Of a stretch of 42,362 nt of DNA, positions 6,082-13,819 are shown in pieces; the first letter of the stretch is position 1; each line of letters opens with the position of its first letter. The notes below the pieces were generated by a model. It did no database searches and was not told the DNA's origin. It was given only the letters and a program-made list of their open reading frames with translations. The translations under genes and the position numbers were made by a program. This DNA comes from Clostridia bacterium (lineage in GTDB: Bacteria; Bacillota; Clostridia; Christensenellales; Borkfalkiaceae), in assembly GCA_013316055.1 (NCBI GenBank), contig WSNM01000007.1, positions 1 through 42,362 on the forward strand, given 5' to 3'.

Positions 6082-7643
6082 GAGCAGTCATTTATGCAAG
6101 GTACAGTTCAGACAATCAAACGGAAGCGTCTATCGAAGGTCAGCTTCGTGAGTGTATGGAATTTGCCGAACACGCTGGAATCGATGTTATCAAGTCTTAC
6201 ATAGACCGTGCGCTTTCCGCTAAATCGGATAACCGTCCCGAATTTCAGCAAATGATTAAGGACAGCTATAAACACGCTTTCGACTGTATTATCGTTTGGA
6301 AGTTAGACCGCTTTTCCCGTAACCGTTACGACAGCGCACACTACAAAGCACTACTCCGCAAAAACGGCGTAAAGGTTGTGTCCGCAAAAGAAAGTATATC
6401 CGAAGGTTCGGAAGGCATTATCTTGGAATCGGTCTTGGAGGGCTATGCAGAGTACTACTCCGTCGAGCTTGCCGAAAAGGTTACGCGCGGAATGATGGAC
6501 AATGCGTTAAAGGCTATGTCGAACGGCGGCATTACTCCGCTCGGCTATTATCTTGATGACGAACAGCATTTGCAGATAGACGAAAGCAAAGCCCCGTTTG
6601 TGCGTGAAATATTCCAAAGATTTGCCGACGGCGAAATGATTAAAACAATCATAGCCGATATGAACGCTCGCGGCGTGGGTATGACCGTGCGTATGAAAAA
6701 GAAGCCCGGCAAGAAGCCATACACTAAACCACTCGGCTATAACAACGTGCGCCGTATGCTCTCCAACCGCAAATACATAGGCGAATACCGTTTCAAGGAT
6801 ATAGTTCTTGAAGGCGCTATTCCTGCAATTATAGACAAAGGCTTGTTCGAGAAAGTACAAAAGCGCATAGAAGTAAATACCCGTGCGCCCGCTATTCATA
6901 AAGCGGAAGATGAGTATCTTTTGACTACTCATTTATTCTGCGGTAAGTGCAAAGCAATGATGATTGGCGATAGTGGCACGGGCAAGAAAGGCACGGTTTA
7001 TCATTACTACAAATGCGCTAACGCAAAGAAAACGCACACCTGCGACAAGAAAGCCGTTAATAAAGACTTAATCGAAAACGCCGTTATTAAGGCAGTTGTG
7101 GCGAAGATTATGGACGACGATTTAATGGAACAGTTGTCGTACAAACTCTATGATTTGCAAATGCAAAGCAGTACGATTTTACCTGCACTCCAACAACAAT
7201 TAGCCGACGTGGAAAGCGGTATCGACAATATGCTCAATGCAATACAGCAAGGTATTGTTCTTGACAGTACGAAAAAACGGCTTTCCGATTTGGAAAACCG
7301 CAAGAAAGAATTAGAGATTGAAATAGCGCAAGAGCAAATCAAAAGACCTGTCCTTACGAGAGAACAGATACACTTCGGCTTGACGAAATTCAGAAAGTTA
7401 GATTTATCCACGCAGAAAGGAAAACAAACCTTAATTGACGGATTTGTAAACGCAATCTATCTTTTTGACGATTACGCTATTATCACTTGCAACTACAAAG
7501 ACGGCGAAGAAAAGATTACGTTTGAAGATATAGAGAATTCCGAACTTGGCGAATTCATAAACGAGCAAAAAAATAAACCCGAACAGGGGTGTTCGGATTT
7601 ATTCGCTTTTGGTGACCCTGCCGGGAATCGAACCCGGGATTGA
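6078..7643 (+). CDS. Large serine recombinase (integrase of the element)
   Basis: A 521-residue large serine recombinase, which catalyses integration and excision of the mobile element through a phosphoserine link. The resolvase domain starts at once (VIYARYSSDNQ; catalytic Ser about residue 10) and includes the active-site stretch KLDRFSRNRYD. The recombinase domain follows, then a zinc ribbon (CGKC about residue 292, then YKCANAKKTHTCDKK) and a coiled coil before the C-terminus. Translation is coupled to the XRE gene by ATGA. The last residues (DPAGNRTRD) are encoded by the antisense of the tRNA-Glu 3' end, and the 20 or so before them by that tRNA's terminator. This places the gene at the element's right boundary. 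Confidence 0.93.
   Translation: MRAVIYARYSSDNQTEASIEGQLRECMEFAEHAGIDVIKSYIDRALSAKSDNRPEFQQMIKDSYKHAFDCIIVWKLDRFSRNRYDSAHYKALLRKNGVKVVSAKESISEGSEGIILESVLEGYAEYYSVELAEKVTRGMMDNALKAMSNGGITPLGYYLDDEQHLQIDESKAPFVREIFQRFADGEMIKTIIADMNARGVGMTVRMKKKPGKKPYTKPLGYNNVRRMLSNRKYIGEYRFKDIVLEGAIPAIIDKGLFEKVQKRIEVNTRAPAIHKAEDEYLLTTHLFCGKCKAMMIGDSGTGKKGTVYHYYKCANAKKTHTCDKKAVNKDLIENAVIKAVVAKIMDDDLMEQLSYKLYDLQMQSSTILPALQQQLADVESGIDNMLNAIQQGIVLDSTKKRLSDLENRKKELEIEIAQEQIKRPVLTREQIHFGLTKFRKLDLSTQKGKQTLIDGFVNAIYLFDDYAIITCNYKDGEEKITFEDIENSELGEFINEQKNKPEQGCSDLFAFGDPAGNRTRD
7567..7596 (-). terminator. Intrinsic terminator of the tRNA-Glu transcript, inside the recombinase gene
   Basis: On the minus strand, just past the tRNA, CCGAACA and TGTTCGG arms (7590-7596 and 7579-7585) enclose a four-base loop, and a T-rich run follows (7567-7578). 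The hairpin lies entirely within the 3' coding end of the convergent recombinase gene. Confidence 0.85.
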
Positions 7644-7684
7644 GCCTTGAGAGGGCTCCGTCTTAACCGCTTGACCACAGGGCC
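7610..7684 (-). tRNA. tRNA-Glu (anticodon CUC)
   Basis: The minus strand folds as a complete cloverleaf. The acceptor stem is GGCCCTG paired with CAGGGTC (one G-U pair). The anticodon stem GAGCC/GGCTC holds the loop CTCTCAA with anticodon CTC, and the T-arm is CCGGG-TTCGAAT-CCCGG. The body is 72 bases and the CCA end is encoded (7610-7612). Identity follows from the anticodon. It has its own promoter and terminator. Its 3' end is the probable attachment site of the neighbouring element. Confidence 0.95.
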
Positions 7685-7703
7685 GTGATTCAATTGCTAT
7701 GTG

Positions 7704-7732
7704 ATTATAGCACACGCAAAACGACTTGGCAA
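7704..7732 (-). promoter_or_regulatory. Promoter of tRNA-Glu
   Basis: On the minus strand TTGCCA (7727-7732), a 17-base spacer, and TATAAT (7704-7709), about 20 bases before the tRNA 5' end at 7684. Confidence 0.85.
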
Positions 7733-7788
7733 GCAAAAAAACACTTTACGTTGCAGAAATTTTTTATTAAATAATTTATAACAACAAC

Positions 7789-7817
7789 AGCCCGCGCTTT
7801 TTAAAAAAGCGCGGGCT
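7789..7817 (-). terminator. Terminator of the pectate-lyase operon
   Basis: A long hairpin with arms AGCCCGCGCTTTTT (7789-7802) and AAAAAGCGCGGGCT (7804-7817), 20 bases past the stop codon of the lyase gene. The sequence after it on the minus strand is only moderately T-rich. Confidence 0.7.
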
Positions 7818-7836
7818 TATTTGCTGCTGTTTTGTA

Positions 7837-10800
7837 TTACGCCTTTACAAAGTCTGTTTTAAGGCTGAGATAGGGCGCGGTAAGCGTATCGGTCGAGCCT
7901 TCCGCATAGTGGTAATTCCAGATTTCCGAAGCATAGCCCATTGCGGTGTAGTTTTCTGCCCTGACTATACTGTACTCGGTATAAACCTCTACGCCGAAGT
8001 TGGTTTCGTACTCGTCGAACAGCGCGCCGCAGTAATAAACAACGATGTCCGCATTAGCGGCATAGCCGCCGACCACGGGCGATGTGTTTTTAATGCTTTC
8101 TCCCATTTCGCCCTTGGTAAGACCCGTATCGTCATAGTAGATTGTGCCTATCGACAGACAGCCGGTAATTCTTACAACGCCGGGGTTCTTCATATATCCG
8201 AGCATACCGCCGCATCTTCTGCCGCTTCCGCTGCCGCCCTTTGCATACAGCGTGCCGTCAACAAGGCAGTTTGTAATTTCGAGATAGCATTCCGACTGCT
8301 CAATAATGTTGCCGTTGGAATCGCACTCGCCCACTATTCCGCTTACGCCGTCGCCGCCGCCTTCGATATTCGCGCTGACGTGACAGTCGGTAATGTGCAC
8401 CTCTGAAGTTTTAACGCCCTTGGCCTCGCCGTCGTTGTGGTAAATTCTTCCTATAATACCAGCTGTTCTCGTGCTTGTGCCGAGGATATTCGATTGTCCG
8501 TCAATATAAACGCGGCTGATATAAATGGGCTTTGTGTTTTCGCTGACAAGTCCGATTAAGCCCGCCGTTGCCTGATAGCCCTTTGCCGTATGCTTGGAAA
8601 TTACTATATCCCTGAAATATCCGCCGAGGCAGGTGCCGACTATGCCGACGTTGTTGCCCTTGTCGCCGGAGCTTTCAAGTCTGGTATTTTCAAATTTAAC
8701 GTTCATGACGGTGCCGCCGTTGACCTGATAGAACACGCTGGTTTCGCCGCCGTTTGTTTTACCGGTTACGCTGATATTGGAAATTGTATAGCCGTTGCCG
8801 TTGAATACCGCGCTGAATGCCTTTTTTGCCGCGACAAACTTTGTGGAACCGCCGAAATCGAGATTTTTTGTAAGCGAGTAAATGGTCTTTGTGCTGTCGC
8901 CGTCGCCGAACTGCCCCGCGCCGATAAGCGCGTTGAAGTCCGCCTCCGAGCTGATTTCAACATATTTTACTTGGTCTTGATAAACCTGCGAGGTTACAAC
9001 TCCGTTGGCGTTTGCCAAAGCGTAATAAATATAGTATGCGGAATTGTTTTCCATATTAAAGTTTACTTTAAGGTCGGTCGCTCTGTAAGTGTACTTCTGT
9101 ACGCCCGCCGCCGTTGCTATATCCGCGGGGGTAAGATTGAGCTCGGTTTTGGAGGCTACCGTATAAAGCGTGCCCGTAGCGCTGCCGAGCGTGCCAGCTA
9201 TAGTATAGCCGTCCTGATGAAGGGTAATCGTTGCCGCGCCGTCGAAGTCTGCATTTGCCGCGGGATTAGCCACATAAATACGGTAGCTCATCTGCGCTTT
9301 TGTATTGTCCGACTTTAAGGTTACGATATTAGTTATCGTGTAAATGCCCGCGGTTGACGGGGTGAAGCCTGCAATCTCCACCTTGGGAGTATTTACGTCA
9401 GGCTGATATTCGTAAATGTGCTCGACATCGTATAAGGACGGGTCAATGTATCTTACATGGTCGGGATACATATCGTTTCTAACCTGAACAGTCGGCTCGT
9501 CATACACGAAATACTGGTCGGCGATAACGCCGCCGTTTTCGATAATTTCGCCGTCCTGCGTCAGTACCGAAACATCGCCGAGCACGGGCTTGCCGGGCAT
9601 TATTTTAAGAGTAAATTCCTTGACGGTCGTCTGCCCCTTATAGGAAATCGTCGCAAGCAGCTTGACGGTGACCGCGCTTGTCGCGGGACGGTTGACGTCG
9701 ATGGTTATATAGGTCGCCTTAGACAGCGCGGAGCCGTGCGATTCGGTGCCGGGGATAAGATAATCCTCGTTTTCCGAAGTCCAAGTCACGTCGCAGTCAA
9801 GCATCTTGTCAACCACGTCGAAGGGCTGATATACCGCGTTCTCGTTACAGCTTACGGTAAGCGCGTCCTTTGCTCTGTTAAGCACGGCGGTAATTTCGTC
9901 GTTGCCGGAAACAAAGTTGTCGGTATAGAAGTGCAGACCCGCTTCGCCGTACTCCTCCCAGCTGCTCTTGCTTAAATCTGCGCCGATTTTAACGCTTTCG
10001 GAAATTAAGCTTGCATATGCGGAGTCCTTTACCTTGAACAGCTTGCCGAAGTTGACAGAGCCGTCGGGATTGCGGAATACCTTATGCGCGTTCTGGTTGG
10101 ATTTGCCAAGACCGCTGAGGTTGTAGGTTGTGCCGTCTATGGGCAGCTGCTCGAATATATCAGCTGCGGCGGGCGCGGTGAATTTTGAACCGTTTATACC
10201 CGCGTTTGTATCCAGCTCTGCACTGCCCGACTGCTTATAGCCGAGGAATACGCTGTCCGTCATAGAGCCGCGGTAGGTATCCGCGCCGAGGTTTGTGTTT
10301 AATTTTGCGGAAAGCGAGTTGCTTATGCTGTTATAGCTGTAGCTGTGGCGCGCAAGGTTGAAATTTGCATTAGGCTTGTCGCCCGCGTAGCTGCCGGATA
10401 CAAGTCCCTCGCTATCGATATAAGCGTTGTTGTCGAATGCGGTTACGTTTTTAAGCTTAAGAAAGCCGGGGTTGGAGTTATCGGTTACGCCGTGAAGCTT
10501 GTTGCCGTAAGCAATGCTGTTCATTAAAACGACGTCGCCCTCCATAACGGAGCCGCCGAGCTTGAAGCCGTTGCCGTCCCCCCTTGTCGTGTCGTAGGGG
10601 TTAGCCTTATAGTCCTTTAAGGGATAGACCACCTCGCCCGTGGCGTTGTCCTTCACCTCGTTAAACTGCGCATTGTACTCGTCGCGGGTATATTCGAGGA
10701 AGCCGTTTTCGTAGGCGATACAGTTGGTTATAAGCACCGTGCCGATATTGCCGTTGGACGCATAGGCGAACAAGTCCCAGCCGTCGTCTACGTTTCTGTA

Positions 10801-11637
10801 AGCGATACAGCCGTCGAACACGTTGCCGTAACCGATTGTAAGCTTTGCGGCAAAGCCGTCCGCATTCTCGCCGAGCGTTCCGCCGTTATCGTAATTGTTG
10901 TGCGAGGAGCAGTTTTTGATAAGATTCCAGCTGGGCCACATATCAATAGTGGTCATACTCGACGCTTCGCGGCCGAGCTGCAAGCCGGTATCGCGGTTGT
11001 TGTAGAATTCGGAATACTCTACCGTATTGTACTTGCCCGCGACAAACATACCGTTATCGCCTGCGCCGCAGATGTCTATGTTATACCAGTAAAGATAGTT
11101 GCCGTACAGCTGAATGCCGCGGTAGGTATCGCCGAGCACCATTCCGCTGAAATCGAGCAGAACCTTTTCCGCATCGACGGGGATATTTTCGTTATCCTCG
11201 TGCGTGCCGGGGCGGAAGGTGATATAGCTGTTGAAGCTGCCCTTCGCGCGGACGTGCACCGAGGAGATAAGTCCCTTTTTATATGTGCCGGGCTTGAATA
11301 AAACCGTGTCGCCGGGCTCTAAAAAGGCGTCTTCCTCTGCCGAGGTATGCAGAATTGTATTGATGTGATAGGGCTTTTCGAACGAGCCGTCGCAATTGGT
11401 TGTGTCGCCCGAGGTAGCGTCGGGGCCGACCCAGATGGGCGCCCTGTCGCTTGCGCGGGAATACGTCTGTCCGACAGCCGTGTCAATGACCGTTATTTTG
11501 CCGTTTTCCGTAGAACCGTTGTCCGACGGAGCGGAGCTTTTACCGCAGCCCGCCAAGGGCACGGCGCACGCTATGCCCGCCGTGACGGCGACTACCGCAA
11601 ACGCAGAAAATATATTTTTTAAATTTCTCTTTTTCAT
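7837..11637 (-). CDS. PL9-family pectate lyase lipoprotein with GLUG-like C-terminus
   Basis: A 1266-residue surface lipoprotein: basic start, hydrophobic core and lipobox PLAGC with lipidated C31. Residues about 70-450 form a right-handed beta-helix of pectate lyase family 9. The expected calcium acids are D260 (in NADGFAAK) and D284, D285 and D288 (in DDGWD). K359 in GNGFKLGG is the likely catalytic base; spacing of the acids matches Pel9A as I recall it. It would cleave polygalacturonate by beta-elimination at the cell surface. Residues about 580-800 are Ig-like, and from about 900 to the end there is a second repetitive beta-helix with GLUG-like units (IVGTCLGGYF, AGLIGLVSEN, SGIVGECDSN), perhaps for wall or sugar binding. 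It follows the Ig-like lipoprotein gene by 20 bases with a GGGAGG ribosome site. Confidence 0.85.
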   Translation of the reverse strand: MKKRNLKNIFSAFAVVAVTAGIACAVPLAGCGKSSAPSDNGSTENGKITVIDTAVGQTYSRASDRAPIWVGPDATSGDTTNCDGSFEKPYHINTILHTSAEEDAFLEPGDTVLFKPGTYKKGLISSVHVRAKGSFNSYITFRPGTHEDNENIPVDAEKVLLDFSGMVLGDTYRGIQLYGNYLYWYNIDICGAGDNGMFVAGKYNTVEYSEFYNNRDTGLQLGREASSMTTIDMWPSWNLIKNCSSHNNYDNGGTLGENADGFAAKLTIGYGNVFDGCIAYRNVDDGWDLFAYASNGNIGTVLITNCIAYENGFLEYTRDEYNAQFNEVKDNATGEVVYPLKDYKANPYDTTRGDGNGFKLGGSVMEGDVVLMNSIAYGNKLHGVTDNSNPGFLKLKNVTAFDNNAYIDSEGLVSGSYAGDKPNANFNLARHSYSYNSISNSLSAKLNTNLGADTYRGSMTDSVFLGYKQSGSAELDTNAGINGSKFTAPAAADIFEQLPIDGTTYNLSGLGKSNQNAHKVFRNPDGSVNFGKLFKVKDSAYASLISESVKIGADLSKSSWEEYGEAGLHFYTDNFVSGNDEITAVLNRAKDALTVSCNENAVYQPFDVVDKMLDCDVTWTSENEDYLIPGTESHGSALSKATYITIDVNRPATSAVTVKLLATISYKGQTTVKEFTLKIMPGKPVLGDVSVLTQDGEIIENGGVIADQYFVYDEPTVQVRNDMYPDHVRYIDPSLYDVEHIYEYQPDVNTPKVEIAGFTPSTAGIYTITNIVTLKSDNTKAQMSYRIYVANPAANADFDGAATITLHQDGYTIAGTLGSATGTLYTVASKTELNLTPADIATAAGVQKYTYRATDLKVNFNMENNSAYYIYYALANANGVVTSQVYQDQVKYVEISSEADFNALIGAGQFGDGDSTKTIYSLTKNLDFGGSTKFVAAKKAFSAVFNGNGYTISNISVTGKTNGGETSVFYQVNGGTVMNVKFENTRLESSGDKGNNVGIVGTCLGGYFRDIVISKHTAKGYQATAGLIGLVSENTKPIYISRVYIDGQSNILGTSTRTAGIIGRIYHNDGEAKGVKTSEVHITDCHVSANIEGGGDGVSGIVGECDSNGNIIEQSECYLEITNCLVDGTLYAKGGSGSGRRCGGMLGYMKNPGVVRITGCLSIGTIYYDDTGLTKGEMGESIKNTSPVVGGYAANADIVVYYCGALFDEYETNFGVEVYTEYSIVRAENYTAMGYASEIWNYHYAEGSTDTLTAPYLSLKTDFVKA

Positions 11638-11657
11638 TATCTTGCATCCTCCCCCGC

Positions 11658-13139
11658 TTATGCACCGTAATCAACCGTATAGGTGATTTCTATTGCGTAC
11701 AGATTGATACCCTTGCTGGTATCGCCGTCAATCGTGTAAATTCCCGCGCTTGCGTTTTGCAATTGCAGACGCAATATATAGGGGGCGGCAACACCGCCGA
11801 CGGGAGTTATAGCCACACTGCTTAAAACGCTTCCGCCTTTGGTAATGCGAGCCGTACGAGTATCCGTTGTATTGTTGTGCAAAACATAGGCGGTTATATT
11901 TATGCTGTCCGCTTTTACGCCGTTACCGAACACAAGCGTTACCGTCTTGCTGTCCTTGATTTCGCAATAATTGAGGAACTGTCTGCCGTCCTCGGTCTGC
12001 TTGGCGCTCGTCTTAAAGGTGCTGACGCTTGAGGACATTGACAAATCGTCGTCGGAGCCGATATTTTCACCCCACTCGGCGGCAAGCTTTGTGCCGTCGC
12101 TTGCATAGGTAACAGAATACTCTACAACGCCGACGGGCTTATTTATAACGTAGCTTACCTCGGTGTTTACGGTTATGCCGTAACTTGTGTAAGAAACGCT
12201 TGCCTTGCCCGCAGCTGTTATTTTACGGGTATTTACGCCCGTAACGGTAACGTCCGCAATGCTTAGCTCCTTTTCGATTCCGCTTTCGTAAACAGCGTTA
12301 AATTTCCACGTTTCCGTCATTACGTCCGCGCCCATTGTCTGTGAGGTGGTGCCGCTTTTGAAGGTTACGGAAGTAAGAGTATCGTTTATATACACTATAA
12401 CGAAAGCGGAAACCTTATGCCCGTCCGGCTTGGAAGCGTCGTAAGGCATGGACGCCCAAATTTGGTATGCGCCGGGGCCGCACTGCTTTAATGCGTCGCC
12501 CGTAACCTCGGTTTTTCCGAGCATAACCTTAACGTCGTAGCCGGAGGAAATGGGTGCGGAGTTCATATCCACAACGCCGAAATTATCGGGCTTGCGCACC
12601 TCTATCCAGCTTGCCGCCGCCGACAAATCGACGATGGGCGCGTCCTTGGTAAGCGTATAGCTTGTGACTGCGTCGGATTTGAAATTAACCGCAAGACCCG
12701 CCGCCTCTTCCTTTACCACAATATTGTATGACTTGTTGTAGGAGTTGTTCTCGTAGGTGTAGTGCACCTTTATTTCGTAGGTGCCCGCAATATAATTGTT
12801 TTTTTCGTTTGATTTTATCGAGGTTTTGTCGATATAAACGCCGCTGTCCGAGGGAAGCACGTCTGCAACCTCCGTCTTGCCGCTTTCGTACCTGAACGAG
12901 GCTTTTATAACAAGACCGTCAGAGGTATAATTCTCGTTTGCGGACGACGAATATTTATTCGGCGTGATATACAGAAGCTTTGCATTGCTTGTGTCAAGCT
13001 CTATCGACTGCAAGACTTTTGCGCCGTCGCCCTCGGGGTCCTTGTGTTTTTTCTTACAGTCGCAGCCAACGGCAAAGGCGACTATAAGCGCCATAACCGC
13101 GGACGTTACCGCAAGCAAAAGGTGTTTGGTTTTCTTCAT
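11658..13139 (-). CDS. Ig-like domain lipoprotein, partner of the pectate lyase
   Basis: A 493-residue predicted lipoprotein. I place the start at 13139 (MKKTKHLLLAVTSAVMALI) because GGAGG lies directly upstream at the normal distance; an ATG four codons earlier overlaps that site. The signal ends AFAVGC, an acceptable lipobox, followed by a charged linker. The rest is beta-rich, with several repeats resembling bacterial Ig-like domains (segments such as GTYEIKVHYTYENNSYNKSY and GAYQIWASMPYD) and a C-terminal jelly-roll-like part that may bind carbohydrate. No catalytic motif is seen. Being first in a two-gene operon with the PL9 lyase, it is probably a surface pectin-binding or scaffold protein; that role is inferred. 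Confidence 0.7.
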   Translation of the reverse strand: MKKTKHLLLAVTSAVMALIVAFAVGCDCKKKHKDPEGDGAKVLQSIELDTSNAKLLYITPNKYSSSANENYTSDGLVIKASFRYESGKTEVADVLPSDSGVYIDKTSIKSNEKNNYIAGTYEIKVHYTYENNSYNKSYNIVVKEEAAGLAVNFKSDAVTSYTLTKDAPIVDLSAAASWIEVRKPDNFGVVDMNSAPISSGYDVKVMLGKTEVTGDALKQCGPGAYQIWASMPYDASKPDGHKVSAFVIVYINDTLTSVTFKSGTTSQTMGADVMTETWKFNAVYESGIEKELSIADVTVTGVNTRKITAAGKASVSYTSYGITVNTEVSYVINKPVGVVEYSVTYASDGTKLAAEWGENIGSDDDLSMSSSVSTFKTSAKQTEDGRQFLNYCEIKDSKTVTLVFGNGVKADSINITAYVLHNNTTDTRTARITKGGSVLSSVAITPVGGVAAPYILRLQLQNASAGIYTIDGDTSKGINLYAIEITYTVDYGA

Positions 13140-13163
13140 TGTTTCCTCCATACAATATTAATG

Positions 13164-13240
13164 GCAGTTAAGGCTTTTACAGAGAACGGACCTTACCGTC
13201 CTCTGCGGCGGATATGGAAATATCCGCTATGCTTAACTGC
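13164..13240 (-). promoter_or_regulatory. Structured leader (three-way junction) of the pectate-lyase operon
   Basis: Within a leader of about 170 bases, a nine-base-pair stem (13232-13240 with 13164-13172, GCAGTTAAG/CTTAACTGC) encloses two hairpins. One has eight pairs and a four-base loop (13208-13227). The other has nine pairs and one mismatch (13180-13205). The three helices make a compact junction about 20 bases before the ribosome site. I do not recognise it as a known riboswitch class. It could sense a sugar-related ligand or bind a protein; function is inferred from position only. Confidence 0.55.
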
Positions 13241-13317
13241 GATTATTAATTTTATTGTTTGTTGTTTGCCGCTTAAAATGCGCGCGGGCGCACTTTTGTG
13301 CAAAATTTAACACGTTA

Positions 13318-13346
13318 ATATTATCACTTTGTTCTTTCACTGTCAA
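13318..13346 (-). promoter_or_regulatory. Promoter of the lipoprotein/pectate-lyase operon
   Basis: On the minus strand a perfect TTGACA (13341-13346), a 17-base spacer and TAATAT (13318-13323). Transcription would begin near 13311, giving a leader of about 170 bases. Confidence 0.75.
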
Positions 13347-13468
13347 GGCGGGATATTGAAATTTTTACTTTTTTTGTAAATAGCTTACAAAAATTAAACC
13401 GCAAAAATGTGCGTTGCGAGCATAATCAAGCGCCCGCGGATAAACGCGGGCGCAAAAAAAGCCGAAAT

Positions 13469-13653
13469 AAAAAAATCCGCCTGTGCCGTGATATAAAAAA
13501 GTATTAACCCGCTTCTCGCAGGTGGGTGCGGGGCAACGGAGCCTCGGACTTTCCGGATTAAAAACCAGACCTTGCCTATTTCCGCCGACGGCCCGCTCCC
13601 TTTTGGTTACTTTGTGGATTACGAATTTTTTATATCACGCACACCGCAGACCT
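13469..13653 (-). ncRNA. ssrS: Probable 6S RNA
   Basis: A strong promoter starts a minus-strand transcript near 13653, and a seven-base T-run ends it at 13469-13475, giving about 185 bases, the usual length of 6S RNA. The two ends pair over about 25 positions (13626-13650 with 13476-13500, perfect over CGTGATATAAAAAA), making the long terminal stem. Near the 3' side the sequence CACCCACCTGCGAGAAGCGG forms a small hairpin like the one flanking the 6S central bubble. There is no open reading frame. 6S RNA mimics an open promoter and holds sigma-A RNA polymerase. Identification rests on architecture and remembered consensus; another structured RNA such as the raiA motif is the main alternative. 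A GC-rich hairpin of unknown use (13430-13453) lies just downstream. Confidence 0.65.
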
Positions 13654-13660
13654 TATGTAT

Positions 13661-13689
13661 ATTATATTGTGCGGGCTGCCAAAATGCAA
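13661..13689 (-). promoter_or_regulatory. Promoter of the 6S-like RNA
   Basis: On the minus strand TTGCAT (13684-13689), a 17-base spacer and TATAAT (13661-13666), placing the start about eight bases further on at the base of the terminal stem. Confidence 0.8.
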
Positions 13690-13760
13690 CCAAAAAATTT
13701 TTACAATCGATAAAATATTTGCCAGATAAAAATAAATATAGGCAGGCATTTTCAATTTGC

Positions 13761-13789
13761 TTGATTTTTGCGGGCAAAAGCCTTAAAAT
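13761..13789 (+). promoter_or_regulatory. Promoter of the aspartyl-tRNA synthetase gene
   Basis: TTGATT (13761-13766), a 17-base spacer and TAAAAT (13784-13789), followed by ACGAGG (13808-13813) and the start codon at 13820. The 5' leader is short, leaving no room for a T-box. Confidence 0.65.
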
Positions 13790-13819
13790 CTTTTTAATAA
13801 ACATTTTACGAGGCTTATA

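Noticed and set aside
7909..11686. Several plus-strand open frames of 60-240 codons opposite the pectate-lyase gene
   Set aside because: They mirror the lyase gene's codons and lack ribosome sites; their translations are alanine- and valine-rich with no recognisable domain.
13430..13453. GC-rich hairpin as terminator of the 6S-like RNA
   Set aside because: The T-run of the RNA comes earlier, at 13469-13475, and the T-run next to this hairpin lies on the wrong side for minus-strand termination.
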